Notes: a model not told the origin generated them from the sequence alone. A stretch of 64,000 bases of DNA from Pedobacter panaciterrae (GCF_013204795.1 NZ_JABMKW010000020.1:992001-1056000), one strand, 5' to 3'; numbered from the stretch's first letter, positions 16,414 to 25,534 are shown. A program made the numbers and translations.

Positions 16414-17802
16414 ATGAAATTGACCATTTGGGGAGCAGCTAAACAGGTAACCGGAAGCATGCATCTTTTACAATTAGAAAATTATAATATATTAATTGAT
16501 TGTGGGCTCGACTATGAAAAAGAAACCTTTCAGGAAGAAAACCAATACTTCCCTTTCGATCCGGCTTCTATAGATGTAGTTATCCTAACCCATGCTCATA
16601 TAGACCATTCCGGTAACCTGCCAACACTGGTTCGGTTGGGTTTCGAAGGGCAAATCCTAAGCACACCACCAACAGCCGATTTAACCGAATTACTTTTACA
16701 CGATTCCGTAAATGTATTTATTGGCAAGCAAAACAGACGCCCTAAAGGCCGAAGAGGCGGCAGATCAGGACCTCAGCCCTTATACCTCCAAAAACATGTA
16801 AACGACACCATGGACAGGTTTGTTACCATAGCCTTCCACAAAGAGTTCCGTTTAAATGACAATGTCTCATTAACCTTTATCCCCGTTGGGCACTTATTAG
16901 GCGCTGCAGCAGTAGTTTTAACCCTTCATGATAAAGGCGTAGAGAAAAAGATTGCCTTTACCGGCGATATAGGCCGTACCAACTACCCGGTTTTAGTAGA
17001 TCCGGAACCACTACCACAGGTCGATTATCTAGTATCCGAATCCACCTATGGTGGCCGGTTGCACAGTACCGATGTAACCCTGCAAGAAAAGTTAATAGAA
17101 ACCATAAACGAATCATGCGTTAAATACCCGGGCAGGCTAATCATTCCCGCTTTTAGCATCGGTCGTACACAGGCATTGGTATATTCCCTAAACAAAATCT
17201 TTAGCAGCGGACTGCTTCCACCCGTAAAAATATTCGTCGATAGTCCACTTGCTACCATTGCAACAGATATTTACAGAAAACATCACCACCTGTTAAACCA
17301 GGAATCTCAAGACTTCTATCGCAAACAAGGCGATGAATTTGAATTTGAGGAACTCTCTTACGTACATGATAAGCGCGAGAGCCAGTCGGTCTCCAATTAT
17401 CACGAACCATGTATTATCATCTCGTCTGCCGGGATGCTGGAGGGTGGCCGTATTCAGGATCACCTTTATTATAATATACAAAATTATTATTGCACCATCC
17501 TATTTATCGGCTATTGCGCCAAAGGAACACTTGGCGACAGGTTATTACGGGGCGATCCAATTGTCCGCTTAAGGAACCGCGATCTCATGGTTTACGCCAC
17601 CATACAAAAAACAGATCTGTTAAGCGGTCATGGCGATCATAACGACCTGGTTAATACCGTTAAGCAGCAAGATTCCGAAAAACTTAAATCAGTATTTCTG
17701 GTTCACGGAGAAATAAAAAGCATGAACATGCTTGGCGAAGCATTAACAGCACTTGGCTACAAAGTTAATTTACCTGAAAAAGGTGAAACTTTCGAGTTAT
17801 AA
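16414..17802 (+). CDS. MBL-fold beta-CASP ribonuclease (Ysh1/CPSF73-like)
   Basis: This 462-residue protein has the metallo-beta-lactamase zinc motif HAHIDHSG (about residues 65-72), a further His in VGHLLGAA, and the Asp of FTGDIGRT. The beta-CASP segment follows with ESTYGG and PAFSIGRTQAL. The C-terminal metal-binding region contains ISSAGMLEGG, SGHGDH and FLVHGE. Proteins of this architecture are zinc-dependent RNA endo- or exonucleases in bacteria and archaea. A basic glycine/arginine-rich insertion (KGRRGGRSG, about residue 110) is unusual and may help bind RNA. Confidence 0.92.
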   Translation: MKLTIWGAAKQVTGSMHLLQLENYNILIDCGLDYEKETFQEENQYFPFDPASIDVVILTHAHIDHSGNLPTLVRLGFEGQILSTPPTADLTELLLHDSVNVFIGKQNRRPKGRRGGRSGPQPLYLQKHVNDTMDRFVTIAFHKEFRLNDNVSLTFIPVGHLLGAAAVVLTLHDKGVEKKIAFTGDIGRTNYPVLVDPEPLPQVDYLVSESTYGGRLHSTDVTLQEKLIETINESCVKYPGRLIIPAFSIGRTQALVYSLNKIFSSGLLPPVKIFVDSPLATIATDIYRKHHHLLNQESQDFYRKQGDEFEFEELSYVHDKRESQSVSNYHEPCIIISSAGMLEGGRIQDHLYYNIQNYYCTILFIGYCAKGTLGDRLLRGDPIVRLRNRDLMVYATIQKTDLLSGHGDHNDLVNTVKQQDSEKLKSVFLVHGEIKSMNMLGEALTALGYKVNLPEKGETFEL

Positions 17803-18031
17803 AATATCCGTTCGGGCACAAACTGTATTAAATACTATACAAAAATCTTTACGTTTTAACGTTCGTTTCCTTTTTTTGGTATAAATTGAAAGCAAAACTA
17901 ATCTACTGATTATTAGCACATTCAAATTTAAAATTAGATAAAACTGGCTTTGGCAGGATTATTACAAGCAGATAATCATTCAGTATTAAAATGAAACTGA
18001 AGAGAACTCAAATATCTAATTTATAAAAAAC

Positions 18032-19336
18032 ATGAAATCAAAAATTACAAAAGCAGCAATGATATTATCCATGGTGGGTCTATCAGCGCAATTATTTGCA
18101 CAGGAGGCTGACTCTCAATCGTCGGAAAAATTCGCTAAGAAATATTTCCGCACCTGGTCTGTAGGACTTAACGGTGGTATGTTAACGCATTATACCCCTT
18201 TCAATAACAGAACTAATGGAAACTTCAATACTCCTTACGAATCTTGGGGTTACGGTGGTTACATCAAAAAACAAATAGTACCGGGATTTGGTATCCAGGC
18301 CGATTTCCTTGCAGGTAAAGTTAAAGGTGCCAACGTTATTGCCGGTACTAAATCAACTTTCGAATCTAGAATCGACTGGTCGGCAGCTGTTAGTGGTAAC
18401 TTTACTATCGCCAACATGAGCTTAAACCAAAAACGTAATTTCCTTTCACCATATGCAACAATTGGTGCGGGTTACATGTCATCTGCAGCAACAACCGATC
18501 ATCCGGGCGGTGCAAGCACAGGATATGATCAAAATTGGTTTGTTCCAATTGGAGCAGGTTTCAAATTGGGCGTATCAAAAGGTGTTAACATCGATTTAGG
18601 CTACACAGTTAGCTTCATGAAATCAAATAACTTTGATGGGGTAACAGCTGGTGCTAACGACAGATTCTCATATGCTCACGCAGGTATCGAGATTGCTTTA
18701 GGCAGAAAAGGAACTTCTCAATTACAAAACTTCAGCCCTATCGCTGCTATCCGCGAAGAAAGTGCTGCTGAAAGTGCAGAATTAAGAAGAGCATTATCAA
18801 CTGCTGAAGAAAACGCAAGAAGAGACAAAGAAGCATTAGAAGCTCAATTAGGTGATGATGATGGAGATGGTGTAGCTAACAAATTCGACAAATGTGCTGG
18901 CACTCCTGCAAACACAGTGGTAGATGGTGCTGGATGTCCATTAAAAGCTCCTGCTCAGATCATCAAAGAAAAAGTAATTGTTACTGAGGCTGACCGTAGA
19001 GTTGTTGACGAAGCAATCAAAAACTTAGAGTTCGATTTAGGTAAATCAACTATACGTTCTACTTCATATGCAACTTTAAATAAAGTAGCTGAATTACTAG
19101 TAGCTAAAGACTTTAGCTTGAAATTAGCTGGTCACACAGATAACACTGGTTCAATGGCGTTAAACTTACGTTTATCTAAAGACAGAGCAGAAGCTATCAA
19201 AACTTATTTGGTATCACAAGGTGCAAACGCTTCACGTATCGAAGCAACAGGTTACGGTCCAAACCAACCTATCGCATCTAACAAAACTGCTGATGGTCGT
19301 CAGAAAAACCGTAGAGTTGAATTTACTTTATACTAG
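18032..19336 (+). CDS. OmpA-family outer-membrane protein
   Basis: This 434-residue protein has a signal peptide (about 1-24, ending LFAQE) and an N-terminal beta-barrel (about 40-235). A short coiled coil (RRALSTAEENARRDKEALE) is followed by a thrombospondin-3-like calcium loop (DDDGDGVANKFDKC). The C-terminal OmpA domain (about 330-434) binds peptidoglycan through NLRLSKDRAEAIKTYL and GYGPNQP. It should anchor the outer membrane to the cell wall. Its codons look more biased (TTA leucine, AAA lysine, GGT glycine) than those of its neighbours, consistent with high expression. It is a single gene with a strong terminator. Confidence 0.94.
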   Translation: MKSKITKAAMILSMVGLSAQLFAQEADSQSSEKFAKKYFRTWSVGLNGGMLTHYTPFNNRTNGNFNTPYESWGYGGYIKKQIVPGFGIQADFLAGKVKGANVIAGTKSTFESRIDWSAAVSGNFTIANMSLNQKRNFLSPYATIGAGYMSSAATTDHPGGASTGYDQNWFVPIGAGFKLGVSKGVNIDLGYTVSFMKSNNFDGVTAGANDRFSYAHAGIEIALGRKGTSQLQNFSPIAAIREESAAESAELRRALSTAEENARRDKEALEAQLGDDDGDGVANKFDKCAGTPANTVVDGAGCPLKAPAQIIKEKVIVTEADRRVVDEAIKNLEFDLGKSTIRSTSYATLNKVAELLVAKDFSLKLAGHTDNTGSMALNLRLSKDRAEAIKTYLVSQGANASRIEATGYGPNQPIASNKTADGRQKNRRVEFTLY

Positions 19337-19339
19337 TAT

Positions 19340-19373
19340 CTCACTAGTCTAAATACCTCACTAGTTTAAATAC
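19340..19373. repeat. Two 17-bp tandem repeats after the OmpA stop
   Basis: CTCACTAGTCTAAATAC and CTCACTAGTTTAAATAC lie head to tail (16 of 17 bases equal), with further ACTAGT-containing fragments on both sides. They lie between the OmpA stop codon and its terminator, and their function is unknown. Confidence 0.7.
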
Positions 19374-19380
19374 TAGTCTC

Positions 19381-19426
19381 GTTAAATAAGAAAGCCTGGT
19401 CAAATGACCAGGCTTTCTTATTTAAC
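19381..19426. terminator. Bidirectional terminator between ompA-like and terC
   Basis: A perfect 21-base stem (GTTAAATAAGAAAGCCTGGTC and its complement) with a 4-base loop lies between two convergent genes and could end transcription from both sides. Confidence 0.85.
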
Positions 19427-19467
19427 GAGACTCCAGGAGAGATCCCTTGATTATGCCAACTTACCTC

Positions 19468-20460
19468 TTACCCCTCAACCCCCTTCTTAGGCGAAAACAC
19501 CAGCGAAGCCACTACACTCAACACCAAAACGCCTCCAACAATAGACAACGACAACGGCGATGAAATATGATAAAAAGGTGCAATCACCATTTTAACCCCA
19601 ATAAACGCCAGTATAACCGCCAAACCATATTTCAGCAAACTAAACATATAAATAAAGTTAGCCAGCAGAAAATACAAAGCCCTCAATCCAAGAATAGCGA
19701 AAATATTAGACGTATATAAAATTAGCGGATCATCAGGTGCAATGGCAAAAATTGCAGGAATAGAATCTACTGCAAACAATAGATCTGTAAATTCAATAAC
19801 CGCTACAACAACCAATAAAGGAGTAGCCAGTCTTACACCATTTTGTACCGTAAAAAACTTGGCACCATCAAACTCCTTACTCACTTTAAAGAACTTGTAA
19901 ATCAGGCGGGCGCCAGGGCTTTTGCTAAAATCTTTGTCCTCATCATCATGATCATTTGCCAGGCCAGATTTAATACCGGCATAAATAAGAAACAACCCAA
20001 AAATCAGTAAAACAACATTAATGCGTATCAGTTCGCCAAACACCGTCATTTCAGGCAAATAAGTTAAATTAATCAACCCAACACCTGCAAATATGAAAAT
20101 GGCGCGAAACACCAATGCCCCAATAATTCCCCAAAACAACACTTTATGGTGCAATTCCTTAGGCACATTAAAAAACCCGAACACCAGAATAAACACAAAA
20201 AGATTATCAACCGATAGCGCCTTTTCTATCCAATAGGCCGATTGAAATTGTGTAAACTTTTCAAAACCCGAAGTCAGGTAAATTACCCCACTAAATATCA
20301 TGGATAAGCTTATCCATACCACAGACCATATAGCGGCTTCTTTACTACTTACAGCATGTACTTTTTTATTAAATACACCCAAATCTAAAAGCAGCATCAC
20401 AACAACAACAACTGCAAATCCCGTAATCACCCCGGGGTGATCAATCAAATTATTACTCAT
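19468..20460 (-). CDS. TerC/Alx-family membrane protein
   Basis: This 330-residue protein has about nine hydrophobic helices. It carries the TerC family signatures, with the acidic residues SLSVDNLFVFILVFGFF-like (about residues 82-97) and FTDLLFAVDSIPAIFAI (about 223-239). These conserved acidic residues lie within membrane helices and are thought to handle metal ions. E. coli Alx of this family is linked to manganese homeostasis, and other members to tellurite resistance. The loop around residues 168-185 (ANDHDDEDKDF) is strongly acidic. No other tellurite-resistance genes are nearby, so a metal-homeostasis role is more likely. Confidence 0.9.
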   Translation of the reverse strand: MSNNLIDHPGVITGFAVVVVVMLLLDLGVFNKKVHAVSSKEAAIWSVVWISLSMIFSGVIYLTSGFEKFTQFQSAYWIEKALSVDNLFVFILVFGFFNVPKELHHKVLFWGIIGALVFRAIFIFAGVGLINLTYLPEMTVFGELIRINVVLLIFGLFLIYAGIKSGLANDHDDEDKDFSKSPGARLIYKFFKVSKEFDGAKFFTVQNGVRLATPLLVVVAVIEFTDLLFAVDSIPAIFAIAPDDPLILYTSNIFAILGLRALYFLLANFIYMFSLLKYGLAVILAFIGVKMVIAPFYHISSPLSLSIVGGVLVLSVVASLVFSPKKGVEG

Positions 20461-20614
20461 TTTAACTTCTATTTTGAAATTCCACTAAAATGCTAAAAAA
20501 GATCGGTTTTAAACATGTCATTTAAAATTTCTGCAATCATTTAAAATGATCAAATACTGACAACCATCTTCCGCTTATACTGTTATTTAGATATAAAATT
20601 ATAAAACACATATT

Positions 20615-21451
20615 ATGGAAAAAGTATGGCTCATAACAGGCTGTTCAACAGGCTTTGGCCGGGAATTAGCAAAACAAGTACTCGAACTTGGCTACAAAGC
20701 TGGAGTTGCTGCCCGTAACATTGCCGACGTAGAAGATATCGTTAAACAATACCCGGAAACCTCAATAGCTATAACGCTTGATGTAACCAGGCAAGATCAT
20801 ATTACTGATGCCGTAAAGCAACTAACCGAAATATTCGGACGGGTTGATGTATTGGTAAACAATGCCGGCATTGGCTACTTTGGTTCAGTAGAAGCCAGCG
20901 ACGAGCACGAAACCAGAAGAATGTTCGATATCAACTTCTTCGGGCTGGCCAACATGACAAAAGCAGTGCTGCCCCATATGAGAAAACAACGGAGTGGCCA
21001 CATCATCAATATCGCTTCAATCGGAGGCTTAATGGCCTTTCCAGCATTAGCTTATTACAATGCAACTAAATTTGCTGTTGATGGGTTTTCCGAATCACTG
21101 GCAAAAGAAACCGCCCCCCTTGGCATAAAAGTAACCATTGTAGCACCAAGCGGCTTCCGTACAGATTGGGCCGGGCGTTCGGCCAACGAAGTACAAAACG
21201 AAATTGAAGATTACAAAACAACCGCAGGTGCGAATAAAGACAACATCAGGGCTTACAATGGCAACCAACCCGGCGACCCGGTACGCGCCGCTCAGGCCAT
21301 CATTAAAGTAGTAGAGACCGAAAACCCTCCATTACGCTTATTATTAGGTGCCGCAGCATTAAAAAATGCCCGTAAAAAAATCGAAGAACTGGCACATGAT
21401 TTTGATGCATGGGAAGAAACCACCGTTGGTGCAGATTTCCCCAAACCTTAA
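20615..21451 (+). CDS. Short-chain dehydrogenase/reductase
   Basis: This 278-residue classical SDR has the NAD(P)-binding motif GCSTGFG (about residues 9-15) and the NNAG segment near residue 87. Its catalytic Ser is in IINIASIGG, and Tyr/Lys are in YYNATKFA (about 150-157). It oxidises or reduces an unknown alcohol or carbonyl in the cytoplasm. The gene converges on the next one with a 4-base overlap. Substrate and pathway cannot be inferred from the neighbours. Confidence 0.92.
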   Translation: MEKVWLITGCSTGFGRELAKQVLELGYKAGVAARNIADVEDIVKQYPETSIAITLDVTRQDHITDAVKQLTEIFGRVDVLVNNAGIGYFGSVEASDEHETRRMFDINFFGLANMTKAVLPHMRKQRSGHIINIASIGGLMAFPALAYYNATKFAVDGFSESLAKETAPLGIKVTIVAPSGFRTDWAGRSANEVQNEIEDYKTTAGANKDNIRAYNGNQPGDPVRAAQAIIKVVETENPPLRLLLGAAALKNARKKIEELAHDFDAWEETTVGADFPKP

Positions 21452-22083
21452 TTTAAACCGCCTACATACACACTGTTGGCCACATCGCAACCCGGTGTGG
21501 CCATAAATGAAATATAAGTTTCCATTCTCGCTAACCTCAGTTCTAAAGGTAAAACAAATAGCTCCTTTCCCTCACTTCGCTTTGCACCATCAATACTGTA
21601 AAGGCCAATTTCCAGGTCAGGGAAATAAACCAGTATCATCACCCTTTGGCTTTTCTCAGCTAATACCATTTCCGGCAATACCGTCCACCTAAATCTTAAC
21701 CCTTCCGGCACCATCTCAACCGTCGGATTCGCTGCAACACGCAAACTCCCCTGCGAAACCATTACTTTAGGATAATCCATTTTAATATCAGGATACAAGC
21801 CTTTTAAGGTGTTCATTTTATTATAGCTTAGGGCTATATTGTACGGATATTTTACCGCAGCCCTGGCTTTGAGCATAAAACCAGCATTAATAAACTCAGT
21901 AAACGGATATAAAAACTTTACCACTACTGCCATTTCCTGCCTGCAAATCAATTGTTTAATAGAAGGCGGTTTTGTAATCATACCCACCATCCTAACCACA
22001 TTTTTATCTAATATATGGTAGCTCACCAAATTCCCAACTTTACCGGTATACCGGTAAGATTTATCACTATTAAAAACCCCCAT
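21448..22083 (-). CDS. Hypothetical protein, DUF6266-like
   Basis: This 211-residue protein begins with the glycine-containing segment YTGKVGNLVSYH, followed by a helix around FINAGFMLKARAAV and a beta-rich second half. This resembles DUF6266 proteins, which are common in Pedobacter and relatives and have no known function. There is no signal peptide. It overlaps the convergent dehydrogenase gene by 4 bases. Family assignment is from memory of the pattern and should be treated as tentative. Confidence 0.6.
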   Translation of the reverse strand: MGVFNSDKSYRYTGKVGNLVSYHILDKNVVRMVGMITKPPSIKQLICRQEMAVVVKFLYPFTEFINAGFMLKARAAVKYPYNIALSYNKMNTLKGLYPDIKMDYPKVMVSQGSLRVAANPTVEMVPEGLRFRWTVLPEMVLAEKSQRVMILVYFPDLEIGLYSIDGAKRSEGKELFVLPLELRLARMETYISFMATPGCDVANSVYVGGLN

Positions 22084-22153
22084 TTCTTTCCCTTTTAAAT
22101 AAATCCATTTCTATCTCTTTTTAAATAAAAAAGAGGCTCCCAAAAATAGGGGC

Positions 22154-22187
22154 CGTCATCTCCTTTGGTTAATCAAAGGAGATGACG
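22154..22187. repeat. Short palindrome, element E
   Basis: CGTCATCTCCTTTG and its exact complement flank a 6-base loop. It shares the CGTCATCTC end with the larger dispersed palindromes and overlaps the broken 3' end of the fecR relic. A second small inverted repeat (GGGCatcGCCC) follows at 22187-22197. Confidence 0.7.
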
Positions 22188-22658
22188 GGCATCGCCCGTC
22201 TCCACCGCACTACCATCGTTATACTTCAAATTAGCGGCATCTATAACAACTCCGGTTTTAGCATCGCTAAGTTGAATGGTTTTACCGTTGGCAAGAGTTA
22301 TAGTTGCTGTGTTACGGCCGGGCTCAATGTCATGAGATCCTGAAACAAGTTCAGGATGACGGCCACCTTCAGGGCGGGGTGCGTAGTAGGATGTATAAAA
22401 GAACAACCCGGCGCCAACAACCAAAAATATTGCTGCTGCCGCAGCTATACGCGGCCATAGCTTATAACTACGAGGCTGTACTTTACTTTCCAAAGACAGC
22501 TGGTTCTAGATGTCATATCCAACTTCATCAATTCGGCTCTCATTTAGCTGAACCTCGTCTTTCAATTGGTAATACCATCTTTCCACAACTGCCTTTTCAG
22601 CAGGCGTACAAAGTCCCTTTCTGTATTTATCAAGTAATGTCTTAGCGTCTTTTTCCAT
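22173..22658 (-). pseudogene. Relic of a FecR-type anti-sigma factor gene
   Basis: The frame starting with ATG at 22658 encodes the typical FecR N-terminus (MEKDAKTLLDKYRKGLCTPA, then ERWYYQLKDE). It is cut by an in-frame TAG at 22506-22508. Past the stop, the same frame continues with the FecR membrane segment (PRIAAAAAIFLVVGAG) and the start of the periplasmic domain (ATITLANGKTIQLSDAKTG). The relic then ends abruptly after about 160 codons, where intact FecR proteins have over 300. Within it, a half palindromic repeat (22334-22361) is translated as RHPELVSGSHD. No sigma gene lies upstream. This is a degraded gene with three separate lesions. Confidence 0.88.
22334..22361. repeat. Half of a palindromic repeat inside the fecR relic
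   Basis: GAGATCCTGAAACAAGTTCAGGATGACG matches the right arm of element D at 54765-54792 except for a few bases in the centre. It lies inside coding sequence of the fecR relic and keeps the frame. Confidence 0.75.
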
Positions 22659-22741
22659 TGCTTACAAAGAGGTTTATATTCCCTCATATATAACCAATAC
22701 GGCTAACTAAGACCTAACAGGTAGAAGAAAACAAAAAAACT

Positions 22742-23563
22742 TTACATGATTTTCAAATCTTTCATCACCGACCTGGTAATTTTCTTACGGCACTCAGAAA
22801 AATCAGGTCGGTTATTTTTTCGATCCTGCAGTAATCTTGTCGCAAAAAAATAAACATCATTTTGTTTTTCCACGTAACCAACCCACCATCCTGTGTTGAT
22901 CTGATCTGCCATCGTCCATCCTGTTTTGGAGCGGATGGTATAAGTTTTATTTTGCTCGCTTATCATTACCCGCTTTACGATATCCATATTCTTTTTAGAG
23001 AACGGGAGTTTCCCATCGTACAGTTTTTTAAGAAATTCAACCTGGCTTACAGGTGAAATACCAAGGGGACCAAAGTTCCAAAAGTCTGCATCAGGTTCCG
23101 AAAGGCCTGCATTGCCGTATCCGCATTGAGTAAGGTATTTCTTGTATACACTTCTGTCAATCTTTTTTGCAAGCTCTATAAACGCCCAGCCGGCAGAAAC
23201 TTCAAATGCGTTCTTTACACTTATATCATGATAAATTTCAGGTCTGTAGCCGTATTTTGTGGTATCGGTTTTTCCTGGCCATTTAACCATATAGTTCTCA
23301 TTCGGTATGGTTCCTGTTTCAAGGGCAATCAGCATATTAATGATTTTGAATGTAGAAGCAGGCAAGGTTTCCCGCCTTGTATTAATGGTATCAGAAAGGA
23401 TCCATTGATGCTTTTTGTAATCATAAATTGCTATACCACCTTCCACTCCACACTCATCAAAGTATTTTTTGAAATCAGAACGAACGATGGTCTGTTTTGA
23501 CTGACAAAACACTACCGGGCTAATTGCCAGCATGTATAAGGCTACTAAAAGGAATCTTTTCAT
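22742..23563 (-). CDS. Class D (OXA-type) beta-lactamase
   Basis: The ATG at 23563 is chosen because it begins the signal peptide directly (MKRFLLVALYMLAIS); an upstream in-frame start would overlap the preceding gene. Counting from it, the active-site STFK is at S70-K73. YGN (in CGYGNAGL) and KTG (in SKTGWT) are present, and a Trp (DFWNFGPLGIS) fits the residue that stabilises the carboxylated lysine. The usual SxV motif reads S-A-G. It should hydrolyse beta-lactams in the periplasm, with unknown spectrum. It lies 7 bases after the dioxygenase gene, without mobile-element features, so it looks like an intrinsic gene. Confidence 0.9.
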   Translation of the reverse strand: MKRFLLVALYMLAISPVVFCQSKQTIVRSDFKKYFDECGVEGGIAIYDYKKHQWILSDTINTRRETLPASTFKIINMLIALETGTIPNENYMVKWPGKTDTTKYGYRPEIYHDISVKNAFEVSAGWAFIELAKKIDRSVYKKYLTQCGYGNAGLSEPDADFWNFGPLGISPVSQVEFLKKLYDGKLPFSKKNMDIVKRVMISEQNKTYTIRSKTGWTMADQINTGWWVGYVEKQNDVYFFATRLLQDRKNNRPDFSECRKKITRSVMKDLKIM

Positions 23564-23570
23564 TTTATTT

Positions 23571-24347
23571 TTAAAAATACACATTTCTTATCGCTTCCTC
23601 TACCGGGCTACATGGGCCTGTACTACTGATATCAAAACCGCTCCTAAGCAACAACGGTGGCTGCGCCATAAACTTAGGCACAGTACCGCGATGTCTTTGC
23701 GCCGCATGAACCAAAAAAGGATGACAAAGGTATACCGTTCCGGCCTTGCCGACAGCCAAAGCTTCCTCTCTCTTGGGTAATTCAGGCAACCTATTTGCCA
23801 GTTCCATAAAAGATAGCCCTTCTTCACCTTCGGGTTTCAGCAATCTGGCAACATCCATATGCGAACCTTTTAAAATCCTGGTCGGCGCATCTCTCTCGCT
23901 TACATCCGAAAATAGAAACAGCATCAGCAAGCCACGGCCTTTTGAATATACATTGATTCGGGCGGCGAAAAAGTCATTAGGATCTGCTCCGGAAAAACCT
24001 GCATCTACGTGCCAGCCGGTATCATCCGAATCAACTTCCGATGGGAAACGAACTGGAAAAGCTCCCATGCTCATGCACGGTATCCATTTTTCTTTACCAA
24101 CCAGCTGATCGAATGCAGCATGAAGAATAGGGGTATTCGCCGCCTTAATAAATGGCGCCTGCGTATACATACCCAGCCACACCACCGGTTTCGCCCATGT
24201 GCTACTGTCATTAGGATCAGCAGGAATGTCTTTCCAAAGGATATTTCTCGCCTCAGCGGCAAGATCGGCAGGAAAAGCGTTATCAATACGGACAAAGCCA
24301 TCTGCAATAAAAGATTGTATTTGCTGTGGATTTAAGATGTCGTGCAT
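23571..24347 (-). CDS. PhyH-family (phytanoyl-CoA dioxygenase-like) oxygenase
   Basis: This 258-residue protein has the double-stranded beta-helix pattern of Fe(II)/2-oxoglutarate dioxygenases. The His-x-Asp iron ligands lie in TGWHVDAGF (about residues 112-120), with a distal His probably in LCHPFLVHAAQ (about 207-217) and a nearby Arg for 2-oxoglutarate. The N-terminal segment LNPQQIQSFIADGFVRI is typical of PhyH proteins. It presumably hydroxylates a small molecule; the substrate is unknown. It precedes the beta-lactamase on the same strand and may be co-transcribed with it. Confidence 0.85.
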   Translation of the reverse strand: MHDILNPQQIQSFIADGFVRIDNAFPADLAAEARNILWKDIPADPNDSSTWAKPVVWLGMYTQAPFIKAANTPILHAAFDQLVGKEKWIPCMSMGAFPVRFPSEVDSDDTGWHVDAGFSGADPNDFFAARINVYSKGRGLLMLFLFSDVSERDAPTRILKGSHMDVARLLKPEGEEGLSFMELANRLPELPKREEALAVGKAGTVYLCHPFLVHAAQRHRGTVPKFMAQPPLLLRSGFDISSTGPCSPVEEAIRNVYF

Positions 24348-24566
24348 AATGTTTTATATAAAAATTCAGACAATAAAGAATTAGTGTCCCTCCGGGACAT
24401 TAGCCTTACGACTTGAAAATTTATATTATAACATTACGGTCATTCTCATATTCCAAATATATTAATTTTCCTCCTACTGTCGCAAACGCCCCCTCAATAA
24501 GTCGTCTTTGCAGGTTTTCTACCCCATTCCTCCAGATTACCTTTGGATATACAAAAACAACTAAGT

Positions 24567-25085
24567 ATGAGAACAATCATCTACCTCGCTGCCTCTGCCA
24601 ATGGCCTGATCAGCAATAACAGAAACGTACCCGACTGGTTGTCGCAGGAATACGGTGAAGGCTTTATGGCCATCAGTCTGCGCACACAAGCCGTGATCAT
24701 GGGAAAAACAACCTATAATGTACTTGCACCAGACTACCTACCCATTAAAGAAGGATCACTGGTTGTGCTCACTCACAATACCATGGCCGAACCTGCCCAA
24801 TCCAATGTACTTTTTACTGATGACAGCCCGGAAAAAATCATAGAACAGCTTGCCGCAAGAGGACACACCGAAGCCGTTATTATAGGTGGTACGCAAACCG
24901 TAAGTGCATTTGTCAAAGCAGGCCTGGTGAATGAAATCATCCTGGTTGTAGAACCGGTACTATTTGGCAACGGCCTGCCATTGCTCAAAGACATCGAAGA
25001 AGCAGAGTATAAACTTTCCCTCCTCGAAGTAAACAAATTGAACAACAATACTGTTCAGTTACATTATTCAATAACAAACAATTAA
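24567..25085 (+). CDS. RibD/dihydrofolate-reductase-like protein
   Basis: Starting at the ATG at 24567, this 172-residue protein begins MRTIIYLAASANGLIS, the standard start of the RibD C-terminal reductase family. NADPH-binding motifs follow in VIMGKTTYNVL and in AVIIGGTQTV (about 108-117), with ILVVEPVLFGNG near the end. Such proteins share the dihydrofolate reductase fold but are usually not folate enzymes. An upstream in-frame start (24543) lacks the family pattern. It precedes the VOC gene by 23 bases, which suggests a two-gene unit. Confidence 0.85.
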   Translation: MRTIIYLAASANGLISNNRNVPDWLSQEYGEGFMAISLRTQAVIMGKTTYNVLAPDYLPIKEGSLVVLTHNTMAEPAQSNVLFTDDSPEKIIEQLAARGHTEAVIIGGTQTVSAFVKAGLVNEIILVVEPVLFGNGLPLLKDIEEAEYKLSLLEVNKLNNNTVQLHYSITNN

Positions 25086-25108
25086 TCAACACTATAAAAC
25101 TAGATACC

Positions 25109-25504
25109 ATGAGACCAACAAAAATCTGGGCCAATTTGGGCGTAAAAGATGTAACCACTACCAGGAATTTTTATAGCGCCTTGGGCTTTAAACCCAATGA
25201 AGGCTACGACAAAACCGATGAAATCACCAGTTTTCTATTTGGCAATGATGATTTTGTGATCAATTTCTTTGTACAAGATTCTCTAAAAAATGCGTTGAGA
25301 GGAGAAGTAGCAGATTTGTCTAAAGGAAATGAAGTGATTTTCACACTTTGGGCAGATAATAAAGAAGAAGCCGATAAATGGGCTGTTGAAGTCAGGAATG
25401 GCGGCGGCAAGATCTTTGATGAACCTGCTGAATTTGGCCCGGGTTATTATGGCTTTGGATTTTCAGACCCTGATGGGCATAAATGGAATGTATTTAACTG
25501 TTAA
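25109..25504 (+). CDS. VOC-family (glyoxalase/bleomycin-resistance fold) protein
   Basis: This 131-residue protein has two beta-alpha-beta-beta-beta units. The first starts KIWANLGVKDVTTTRNFYSALGF and the second ends GYYGFGFSDPDGHKWNVF. The final SDPDGHKWN motif is the family signature, and its Glu/His positions usually bind a metal. Function is unknown; such small VOC proteins act as isomerases, dioxygenases or binding proteins. It is probably co-transcribed with the reductase and is followed by a terminator. Confidence 0.88.
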   Translation: MRPTKIWANLGVKDVTTTRNFYSALGFKPNEGYDKTDEITSFLFGNDDFVINFFVQDSLKNALRGEVADLSKGNEVIFTLWADNKEEADKWAVEVRNGGGKIFDEPAEFGPGYYGFGFSDPDGHKWNVFNC

Positions 25505-25534
25505 AATAAACAGGGCATACTGCCCTGTTTATTT
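25504..25534. terminator. Bidirectional terminator
   Basis: A perfect 14-base stem, AAATAAACAGGGCA with its complement and a 3-base loop, lies between the convergent VOC and alcohol dehydrogenase genes. Confidence 0.88.

Noticed and set aside
22742-23563. Horizontally acquired resistance island around the beta-lactamase
   Set aside because: No integrase, transposase, attachment-site repeats or shift in base composition is evident; the gene looks native.
24567-25085. Dihydrofolate reductase giving trimethoprim resistance
   Set aside because: The pattern is that of the RibD C-terminal family, which rarely acts on folate; no folate-site signature was seen.
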